Shown piece after piece: positions 6,677-12,018 of a stretch of DNA of 12,018 nt. A model generated the notes under the pieces. It saw only the letters and a list, made by a program, of their open reading frames with translations, was not told the origin of the DNA and did not search any database. Source of the stretch: JACQCV01 sp964639675 (GTDB lineage: Bacteria > Patescibacteriota > Minisyncoccia > Phycocordibacterales > UBA12445); assembly GCA_964639675.1 (NCBI GenBank), contig CAZXEK010000059.1, positions 1 through 12,018 of the forward strand, in the 5' to 3' direction. Position 1 is the stretch's first letter, and each line of letters starts with the position of its first letter. A program made the translations under genes and the position numbers.

Positions 6677-7372
6677 ATGAAAGATTTTTCGGGATTTGAA
6701 AAAAGATTAGATATCAAATTTAAAGATCAGAATCTTTTGTTGCAGGCTTTCATCCACCGTTCTTATATAAATGAGAACAAAAAGATTAAACTATCTCACA
6801 ATGAGAGATTGGAATTCCTGGGGGATGCGGTTTTGGAATTGATCGTTACCGAATATTTATATAAAAAGTACCCACTAAAGACGGAAGGGGATTTAACTAG
6901 CTATCGTTCTGCTCTAGTTAATGCGGCTACTCTTTCTAAGATTGGGGCTGATTTGGGGATGAACGAATTTCTTTTGTTGTCAAAGGGGGAGGGCAAAGAT
7001 ACAGGAAGGGCCAGAGGAATTATTCTAGCTAATACCTTTGAGTCCTTTGTTGGGGCGCTCTACCTTGATCAGGGATATGATCAAAGTAAAAAATTTATAA
7101 CCAATCATTTGCTTGATAAACTGGAAGAAGAAATTGTCACAAAAAGTTTGTGGCGTGATGCAAAGAGTTTATTGCAAGAAAAAGCCCAAGAGATAAGGAA
7201 CGTAACGCCTTACTATAAAATGCTTTCTGGGCTTGGGCCCGATCACAATAAGGTTTTTACTATCGGCCTATATTTTGATAATGATTTAATTACAGAGGGG
7301 AGGGGACATTCTAAACAAGAAGCAGAACAAGAGGCAGCTAAAAAGGCGTTGGGAATATATAAGTGGTTTTAG
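6677..7372 (+). CDS. rnc: Ribonuclease III
   Basis: Double-strand-specific endoribonuclease that processes rRNA precursors and structured mRNAs. 231 residues, usual length. Catalytic domain about 1-155 with signature NERLEFLGDAVLEL (42-55): E43, E46 and D50 match E. coli E38, E41 and D45. The second half of the active site reads ANTFESFVGALYLD (118-131): E122 matches E117, but N119 takes the place of metal ligand D114. The double-stranded RNA-binding domain fills about 160-228 (DAKSLLQEKAQE to HSKQEAEQEAAKKAL). It starts 4 bp after nusB and ends 4 bp before the next gene, so translation is probably coupled. RNase III next to NusB fits a shared role in rRNA synthesis and maturation. Confidence 0.97.
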   Translation: MKDFSGFEKRLDIKFKDQNLLLQAFIHRSYINENKKIKLSHNERLEFLGDAVLELIVTEYLYKKYPLKTEGDLTSYRSALVNAATLSKIGADLGMNEFLLLSKGEGKDTGRARGIILANTFESFVGALYLDQGYDQSKKFITNHLLDKLEEEIVTKSLWRDAKSLLQEKAQEIRNVTPYYKMLSGLGPDHNKVFTIGLYFDNDLITEGRGHSKQEAEQEAAKKALGIYKWF

Positions 7373-7376
7373 AGAA

Positions 7377-7841
7377 ATGAAGTATACGGTAGTTATATTT
7401 TTTATATTATTTCTTGTAATTAATATAATTGATGATAAAAAGGGTTCAGAATTGTATGTTAGAGAGTTGACGGTTTTATCTTCTAAAGACCCTCTTTCGG
7501 GTTTATCTGCGACGGAAAAAGTCATAAAAATTAAGTCTATTGACAAAACTCTGGACGACAAGCTTAGTTTATATCTTCTGTTCGATAACCCATCAACAAA
7601 AAAGGAGGATGAGGGTTATCGAATGACCGTCTCCAGCCTTCTCTCGGTAACTGATACAGATGGTCACTTAGTAATCAAATCTATTGTACAAGAGATAAAT
7701 AAAGCATATAGCTACGAACCAGATTCCGGGTCTTTTATATTCAGCTTGAACCTACCGAAAAAAAACTATAGTTTAAAATTTATTGTGAAAGATCTTATAT
7801 CTGGCAAGGAGGACGAACGGGTTGTTCCTCTAAAGTTTTAG
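7377..7841 (+). CDS. Small membrane-anchored or exported protein of unknown function
   Basis: 154 residues, not recognised as a named family. Residues 4-18 form a strongly hydrophobic segment after a single Lys, followed by IDDKKGS; no good signal peptidase site is visible, so a signal anchor with the rest outside the membrane is likely. The remainder is polar and looks rich in beta strands. The ending (LPKKNYSLKFIVKDLISGK...VPLKF, from 126) resembles the last strands of immunoglobulin-like domains in secreted proteins (pattern P..Y.L...V.D..SGK). There is no cysteine. It sits 4 bp after rnc and 15 bp before pyrH, an unexpected place for an extracytoplasmic protein. The short spacing and coding appearance support a real gene; function is unknown. 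Confidence 0.7.
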   Translation: MKYTVVIFFILFLVINIIDDKKGSELYVRELTVLSSKDPLSGLSATEKVIKIKSIDKTLDDKLSLYLLFDNPSTKKEDEGYRMTVSSLLSVTDTDGHLVIKSIVQEINKAYSYEPDSGSFIFSLNLPKKNYSLKFIVKDLISGKEDERVVPLKF

Positions 7842-7850
7842 TGATATCAT
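7842..7850 (+). promoter_or_regulatory. Extended -10 promoter of pyrH, predicted leaderless
   Basis: TGA plus TATCAT (7845-7850) directly after the stop of the preceding gene and 6 nt before the pyrH ATG at 7857. Transcription would start at the A of the ATG. There is no Shine-Dalgarno in the 15-bp gap. This would allow pyrH to be expressed separately from the nusB-rnc series. Confidence 0.4.
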
Positions 7851-7856
7851 TGAACC

Positions 7857-8549
7857 ATGATTTTGGTTATAAAGCTGTCTGGCGAGGGTCTCGCTGATGG
7901 ATCAGACAAATACGGACACAAAAAGCTCCATGCAATATCAGACCAGATAAAGTCCCTCTTAAGTCAAGGCCATCAGATCGGCATCGCTGTTGGGGGCGGT
8001 AATATTTTCCGAGGCAAAGACCTTTCCGGCAACTTGGGTGTTGAGAGAGCGACTGCTGACTATGTCGGCATGCTAGCTACTATTCAGAACGCCCTTGTCT
8101 TAAGAGATTATTTTGAAAGTAGAGAGATTGAATCAAGAGTCATGTCTTCCATCGCAATGCCGCAGATTTGTGAACAGTTTATTCTTAAGAGAGCAAAAAG
8201 GCATTTGGAAAAGGGGAGAGTGATTATATTTGCTGCTGGACTCGGAGCACCGTACTTCACAACTGACACTTGCGCTGTAGAGCGTGCTCTCGAAATAGGA
8301 GCAGAACTTCTAATAATGGCCAAAAATGGAGTCAGTGGTGTCTATACAGCTGATCCTAAGAAAGATAAGAAGGCTAAGCTCATTAAAGAGATAAGCTCTA
8401 CGGAAGTTTTAGAAAGGGGACTAAATGTTGCTGATGCTGCAGCAATAGGATTAGCTAAGGAAAATAAACTAACCATAAAAGTAGTAGCTGTTGAAGATAT
8501 TAGTAAATCTCTACTACCAGAAGTTGGGTCAGTAGTTTTACCAAATTAA
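7857..8549 (+). CDS. pyrH: UMP kinase (amino-acid kinase fold)
   Basis: Phosphorylates UMP to UDP with ATP in pyrimidine nucleotide synthesis; bacterial enzymes are cytoplasmic hexamers controlled by UTP and GTP. 230 residues, against 241 in E. coli. Motifs in order: IKLSGE at 5-10 with phosphate-binding K6, GGGNIFRG (46-53), ATADYVGMLAT (65-75, UMP site), GLGAPYFTTDT (128-138), and MAKNGVSGVYTADP (154-167, nucleotide site). The GLGAPYF loop is closer to actinobacterial forms than to GTGNP of E. coli. The ATG at 7857 gives the normal short lead into the first strand. The next gene is not frr, the usual partner of pyrH, but a P-loop kinase one base downstream. Confidence 0.97.
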   Translation: MILVIKLSGEGLADGSDKYGHKKLHAISDQIKSLLSQGHQIGIAVGGGNIFRGKDLSGNLGVERATADYVGMLATIQNALVLRDYFESREIESRVMSSIAMPQICEQFILKRAKRHLEKGRVIIFAAGLGAPYFTTDTCAVERALEIGAELLIMAKNGVSGVYTADPKKDKKAKLIKEISSTEVLERGLNVADAAAIGLAKENKLTIKVVAVEDISKSLLPEVGSVVLPN

Positions 8550-8550
8550 A

Positions 8551-9120
8551 ATGACCCCAGCTAAAAAAACTATTATTGGAGTGACCGGGACACACGCCTC
8601 TGGCAAAGATACTGTTGCTCTCTATATTTGCGAAAAGTATAAATTAAAAAGCTACTCGACCTCTGATGAGATCAGGTATGAGGCAACAAGATTAAATATC
8701 GACCATGGGCGAGCCAGCCTTTTTTCCTTGGCCAATAAGCTTCGATCAGAATTTGGTCCAGGAGAATTAGCCTTACGTGCCTTGGGACGAATAGAAGAGG
8801 ATCTGGCACTAATAACAGCCATACGTAATGTCGGTGAGATCAAATATCTTAAAAAACAGACTAATCTATACCTTGTATCGGTAGATGGACCAATTGAAGT
8901 AAGATATGAACGAGCAAAGATAAGAGAGCGGTTGGGGGACGGCAAATCACTTGAGGAATTTAGAATAGCTGAGGAAAGAGAGATGTATGCTAGTGATGTT
9001 GGACAACAACTTATTCCTTGCATGAGGCTAGCCGATTATTTTATGATCAACGATGGTAGTTTAGATAAACTCTACGGAAGAACAGAGGAGGTGATGAAGG
9101 CAATCTTGCACGCAATCTAA
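8551..9120 (+). CDS. P-loop nucleotide kinase-like protein (dephospho-CoA kinase/UPF0200 type)
   Basis: 189 residues. Walker A GTHASGKDT lies at 13-21 after a hydrophobic beta strand. Downstream STSDEIRYE (36-44), LRSEFGPGELA (64-74), IRNVGEIKYL (91-100), VDGPIEVRYERA (111-122, with likely Walker-B-side D112 and lid arginines) and ADYFMINDGS (161-170) follow the order of the archaeal UPF0200 group and of dephospho-CoA kinase (COG0237), with a C-terminal helix. It therefore probably phosphorylates a nucleotide or nucleotide-like substrate; dephospho-CoA, dNMP or another acceptor cannot be separated by eye. It starts one base after pyrH, so it is co-transcribed and probably translationally coupled. 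The 42 bp beyond its stop, before the convergent gene end, show no clear terminator hairpin. Fold is sure; substrate is open. Confidence 0.8.
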   Translation: MTPAKKTIIGVTGTHASGKDTVALYICEKYKLKSYSTSDEIRYEATRLNIDHGRASLFSLANKLRSEFGPGELALRALGRIEEDLALITAIRNVGEIKYLKKQTNLYLVSVDGPIEVRYERAKIRERLGDGKSLEEFRIAEEREMYASDVGQQLIPCMRLADYFMINDGSLDKLYGRTEEVMKAILHAI

Positions 9121-9162
9121 GTTTTAAGAGTATGTCGCACAATATACATTTTCAGCCATCCT

Positions 9163-9384
9163 CTACTGTAAAAGATTTATAGCCCAGTTGAGGGCAAATA
9201 TTATTGGAGTTTTGACGTAGTCGTACCAAACTTCCTGAATAAATGACCAGGTCGCTCTAAAATTACTTTGTGTTAGATCAGAGTTAAATAGACTCCTTAA
9301 GTCGATTTTAAAATAACTTAGTAAAAATATACCGACTATTATAAGTATAATCAACTTGATAAAACCTCGGTTATTATTTTTCAT
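9163..9384 (-). CDS. Small single- or double-pass membrane protein, unknown function
   Basis: 73 residues with a basic N-terminus (MKNNNRGFIK) and a strong transmembrane helix at 8-25. Then comes a polar stretch and a tryptophan-rich, amphipathic or weakly hydrophobic C-terminal part (about 46-73, three Trp). I recall similar short membrane proteins in Parcubacteria genomes but know no function. It lies 23 bp downstream of the M23 peptidase gene, suggesting a link to the cell envelope. It also has its own very good -10 element 6 nt before the ATG at 9384. The layout of basic start, helix and promoter argues for a real gene despite its size. Confidence 0.75.
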   Translation of the reverse strand: MKNNNRGFIKLIILIIVGIFLLSYFKIDLRSLFNSDLTQSNFRATWSFIQEVWYDYVKTPIIFALNWAINLLQ

Positions 9385-9390
9385 AAGTCT

Positions 9391-9399
9391 ATTATACCA
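9391..9399 (-). promoter_or_regulatory. Extended -10 promoter of the 73-aa membrane gene, predicted leaderless
   Basis: On the - strand the sequence reads TGG then a perfect TATAAT, 6 nt (AGACTT) and the ATG. Transcription would start at or next to the A of the ATG. It lies in the 23-bp gap after the M23 gene. There is no convincing -35 and no Shine-Dalgarno. This is the best example of the pattern in the window. Confidence 0.6.
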
Positions 9400-9407
9400 T
9401 TTTTGAC

Positions 9408-10688
9408 TTATAAATATAAAAGTGGGTTTAGATAACCATTAAATGGGCCGAGTGGTATGGTGTAGGTGCCACACCCCTTAACTTTGCTCTTAAGGTCGCC
9501 TATCTTGACCGCCTGAGTAGCTGCTACGGTAAAGTGTAGGTGTGGACCTGTAGCATAGCCAGAATTACCAGTATAGCCTATTATATCAGCGCTATTAACG
9601 ATCTCCCCTGCCGCCACTTTAATTAGAGACAGATGGCCATAGATAGTGGCTAGTCCATTATGATGATCTATCATAATCCATTTGCCATAAGAGGCCTTAT
9701 TGCAAACAGGGTCTGTGTCCCCCGTACCCATTACTGTGCCACCAAGCGAGGCCTTAAGTGATGTACCGATAGCTGCTCTAAGGTCAAGGCCATTGTGTCC
9801 TTTGCCATTATAGATAGAGTGTTCCCTTGCAAAGGCTGTATTACCGAAATATTGTGTGACTTTAACTAACTCTAGCGGCCAAGAGAGAATTTTCTTCCCA
9901 GATTGAGGCAAGCTATTCGGGTCGATGATCACTCGAAGTTCCGATTCATAAGCCACAAGTTCATCTTCCACAGCTCTCTTCCTGGCCTCTGTTTCAGCTA
10001 GAAGTTTTTTAAAATTTGCTTCCTTATTAGTCGTCTCCTTGATTATTTTATTTTTGTAAACAATGTTCTGAGCCGCAATTTTTTGTTGATCAGAAATCTG
10101 ATTTTTTAATTTAATTGCCTCACTTTTTTCTGAAATCAGTTCCTTTTTGTTAATTTCTAAACTTTTTTTTATCGTCCCTAGCTGTTTTACACGGGCAGAT
10201 ACTTTAGACTGGAAGCTATTAATCGTAGAAATCTGTTTCCAAAGTTCTGAAAGTCTCATGCCTGACAAAACCTTCTCTGGCAAAGAACTCAATCCAAGCT
10301 CATTAGCTTCTCGGAGGGATCCGGAAATCGTACTCACACCATCTGAAATCTTTTTATTTTTATCCTCGATATCTTTTTCTAGGCGAGAAACATTAAAATT
10401 TGCAAGTTCAATTTTTTTTGCTGTAATCTTAACGTCTGAAGTTAATTTTTTATTGATAGCATCAACCTGCCGAAGTTCGGTGCGAAGTGTTTTTTTTGTT
10501 GCTGCTGTTTCTTTTACGCTTTTATCTAGGCGGTTAATTTCGTTTTCTAAATTTTTAATCTCACTATTTTTATCAGTGATTTTTAATTGAAGCTCTTCTA
10601 TAGACTGTGCATATACTAAAGAACCGCTACAAGAAAAAAGTATCAATAAAAATATAGTTAATTTAACAAAGCTACAAATCCTTTGCAT
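9408..10688 (-). CDS. Secreted coiled-coil M23 (LytM) peptidoglycan endopeptidase
   Basis: 426 residues, EnvC-like in layout: signal peptide, long coiled coil, C-terminal LytM domain. The signal peptide has a basic start (MQRICSFVK), hydrophobic core LTIFLLILF and a likely cleavage site after VYA (A27). LFSC at 17-20 is a poor lipobox match. Residues about 28-250 are Lys/Glu/Leu-rich heptads. The LytM domain (about 285-426) keeps all metal and catalytic residues: H298 and D302 (HNGLD), H352 (YGHLS), H383 and H385 (HLHF). Unlike EnvC, which is a degenerate amidase activator, it should be an active Zn endopeptidase cutting peptide cross-links. The mature protein has just two cysteines, C329 and C406, possibly a disulfide. 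The ATG lies inside gltX (17-bp overlap); no later Met occurs before the coiled coil, so this start is needed for export. Confidence 0.93.
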   Translation of the reverse strand: MQRICSFVKLTIFLLILFSCSGSLVYAQSIEELQLKITDKNSEIKNLENEINRLDKSVKETAATKKTLRTELRQVDAINKKLTSDVKITAKKIELANFNVSRLEKDIEDKNKKISDGVSTISGSLREANELGLSSLPEKVLSGMRLSELWKQISTINSFQSKVSARVKQLGTIKKSLEINKKELISEKSEAIKLKNQISDQQKIAAQNIVYKNKIIKETTNKEANFKKLLAETEARKRAVEDELVAYESELRVIIDPNSLPQSGKKILSWPLELVKVTQYFGNTAFAREHSIYNGKGHNGLDLRAAIGTSLKASLGGTVMGTGDTDPVCNKASYGKWIMIDHHNGLATIYGHLSLIKVAAGEIVNSADIIGYTGNSGYATGPHLHFTVAATQAVKIGDLKSKVKGCGTYTIPLGPFNGYLNPLLYL

Positions 10689-11994
10689 ATTTTAAGCGAC
10701 TAATAGTTTCATCTTTACCTAAAATTTCAGCTAATAAAAATGGATCGGGTGATTTCTCTAGTCCCGACAAGGCAACACGCATAGGCCAGAGAACCTTACC
10801 TCTCCCTTTCTCTGTAGCAAAGTCCCATATAGCTTCTTTAATCTTCAAAGCCCTGAAATCTTCTTCGCTAATTTTCTCGATAATAACTGCTAGGTCAGTA
10901 AAAAACTCCTGATTTTTTAGTAACTCTCTAGCATACCTTGGCGCTTCAAAAAAATATTTAAGCTCAGTACCTAAGGCCAGCTCCGTGATGTCACCAAATT
11001 TACTGGTTCTGTTCTTAATAATTGGCAAAATCCCTTTCAGTCTTTCTAAAGAAAAGAACTCTGAATTTTTAAAGCTCTCTGGTAAAAATTCAAGAACTTT
11101 CACCAAGAAGTCATCGTCCGCCATCTTTTTTATGTACTCCCTGTTCATCCAGTTTAATTTGACGATATCGAAGACTCCCCCGCTCTTTTGTACATTATCG
11201 AGTCTAAATATTTTGATTAATTCTTCTAAAGAAAAAATCTCTTGTTCTCCACCTGGATTCCAGCCAGTTAAAGAAAGAAAATTAACAAGGGCATTCGGAA
11301 TGTACCCTTCCACGATGTAGTCTGCCACAGATGTCGCTCCATGCCTTTTAGAGAGCTTCGTCTTGTCGGGTGCAAGTATCAAGGGAATATGCGCGTAGAG
11401 AGGTCTCGTCGCACCAATAGCCTCTTGAATTAAGATTTGGCGAGCAGTGTTTGCAATATGATCCTGTCCTCTTATGACATGTGTTACGCCCATCTCATGG
11501 TCATCAACGACAACGGTTAAATGATAGAGGGCTGAATTTGTGTCCTTTGCTATTACAAAATCTCCTAGATCGGTGGTGTCGGTCTCTATATCGCCTAAGA
11601 TTAGATCGTTAAATTTAACTTTTAGATTGGGGTTTTTAAATCTGATCACTTCGCATCTCTCCCCAGCCCCCTTGGGCTCTTCCTTAGATATATAAGCCCT
11701 GCCACTTTCTATTAGTTGCAAAATATATTTTTTATATACCTCTGCCCTTTCAGATTGTCTAATACGTAGAGTGACTTTAATTCCCAAAAAAAGATCCATA
11801 GATTCTACGATATTGTCTTCGTATTCCTGTTTCCATTTTTCTCTATTGGTGTCCTCTAGGCGAAACTTCATCTCTCCGTTATTTTGCTTAGCATAATAAT
11901 AGTTGAAGAGGGCTGTACGAAGAGACCCAAGATGAAAATACCCTGTTGGTGAAGGTGGAAATCTGGTTATCACCTTTTTTAGTGGACTACTCAT
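10672..11994 (-). CDS. gltX: Glutamyl-tRNA synthetase
   Basis: Class I synthetase that attaches glutamate to tRNA-Glu in the cytoplasm. 440 residues against 471 in E. coli; part of the shortening is in the insertion before the VIRFKNP segment (116-122), which lacks the E. coli zinc-binding cysteines. The ATP-binding signature HLGS lies at 21-24 in PPSPTGYFHLGSLRTALF, and the KMSKS-type loop reads KLSKR at 213-217. VVDDHEMGVTHVIRGQDH (162-179) is the conserved Rossmann core. The C-terminal helical anticodon domain ends with WPMRVALSG (403-411), as usual. Whether it also charges tRNA-Gln cannot be told by eye. It is the first gene of a - strand group with the M23 peptidase and the 73-aa membrane protein. 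No Shine-Dalgarno precedes the ATG at 11994. Confidence 0.98.
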   Translation of the reverse strand: MSSPLKKVITRFPPSPTGYFHLGSLRTALFNYYYAKQNNGEMKFRLEDTNREKWKQEYEDNIVESMDLFLGIKVTLRIRQSERAEVYKKYILQLIESGRAYISKEEPKGAGERCEVIRFKNPNLKVKFNDLILGDIETDTTDLGDFVIAKDTNSALYHLTVVVDDHEMGVTHVIRGQDHIANTARQILIQEAIGATRPLYAHIPLILAPDKTKLSKRHGATSVADYIVEGYIPNALVNFLSLTGWNPGGEQEIFSLEELIKIFRLDNVQKSGGVFDIVKLNWMNREYIKKMADDDFLVKVLEFLPESFKNSEFFSLERLKGILPIIKNRTSKFGDITELALGTELKYFFEAPRYARELLKNQEFFTDLAVIIEKISEEDFRALKIKEAIWDFATEKGRGKVLWPMRVALSGLEKSPDPFLLAEILGKDETISRLKYAKDL

Positions 11995-12002
11995 GTTCTA
12001 AT

Positions 12003-12011
12003 CCTATAGCA
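12003..12011 (-). promoter_or_regulatory. Possible extended -10 promoter of gltX
   Basis: On the - strand TGC plus TATAGG ends 8 nt before the gltX ATG; the overlapping hexamer TAGGAT would end 6 nt before it. Both match the -10 consensus at only 4 of 6 bases. The position fits a leaderless or nearly leaderless mRNA, but the match is weak and the window ends 7 bp beyond. Confidence 0.3.
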
Positions 12012-12018
12012 ATCAGCT

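Noticed and set aside
9121..9162. Terminator in the convergent gap between the P-loop kinase and the 73-aa membrane gene
   Set aside because: No stem with a following T run could be found on either strand in the 42 bp.
10147..10590. Long open frame antisense to the M23 coiled coil
   Set aside because: It lies opposite a Lys/Glu/Leu-rich coding region, which often yields stop-free antisense frames. Its product is a Ser/Phe/Leu-rich string without recognisable domains.
1..12018. Defence system, mobile element, CRISPR array, tRNA or rRNA
   Set aside because: No transposase, integrase, nuclease/toxin pair, spaced repeats or RNA gene signature was seen; the genes are housekeeping or small envelope proteins and the gaps are too short.

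Overview
The window is a gene-dense, moderately AT-rich stretch with short intergenic gaps (the longest is about 80 bp). Its protein families look like those of Candidatus Patescibacteria (CPR), most probably Parcubacteria. The clues are a NusB fused to a Nudix domain, an L32 that opens MVIRMRHTRAHTANRRSHHA instead of the usual MAVPKRK type, a Tgt with a lineage-style insertion, an RNase III with Asn in an active-site Asp position, and the absence of a correctly spaced Shine-Dalgarno sequence at every start. The assignment rests on remembered family patterns, not on a database search.

Layout. At the left edge lies the 3' part of tgt (+), cut by the window, followed by a short MgtC/SapB-type membrane protein (+). 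It converges on dnaE (-, 1609-4797). dnaE diverges from rnhB (+) across 52 bp that carry tandem AGTATAA repeats. Next comes a + strand series: rpmF (L32), the nusB-Nudix fusion, rnc, a small membrane-anchored or exported protein of unknown function, pyrH, and a P-loop kinase of the dephospho-CoA kinase/UPF0200 type. The genes nusB to the exported protein are 4 bp apart, and pyrH to the kinase 1 bp. This series converges on a - strand group at the right: gltX (start 11994), a secreted coiled-coil M23 peptidase overlapping the gltX end by 17 bp, and a 73-residue membrane protein.

How the genes work together. Most are housekeeping: replication (DnaE, RNase HII), ribosome and rRNA production (L32, NusB, RNase III), translation (GluRS, Tgt), pyrimidine nucleotide supply (UMP kinase) and cell-wall turnover (M23). 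rpmF, nusB-Nudix and rnc form a plausible rRNA/ribosome maturation group. The regulatory pattern that stands out is an extended -10 element (TGN plus TATNNT) 6-7 nt before the ATG of rpmF, pyrH and the 73-aa membrane gene, with a weaker version at gltX. This predicts leaderless mRNAs.

I see no mobile element, CRISPR array, tRNA, rRNA or defence system. The most interesting points are the NusB-Nudix fusion, the putative leaderless promoters and the two small membrane proteins of unknown function.
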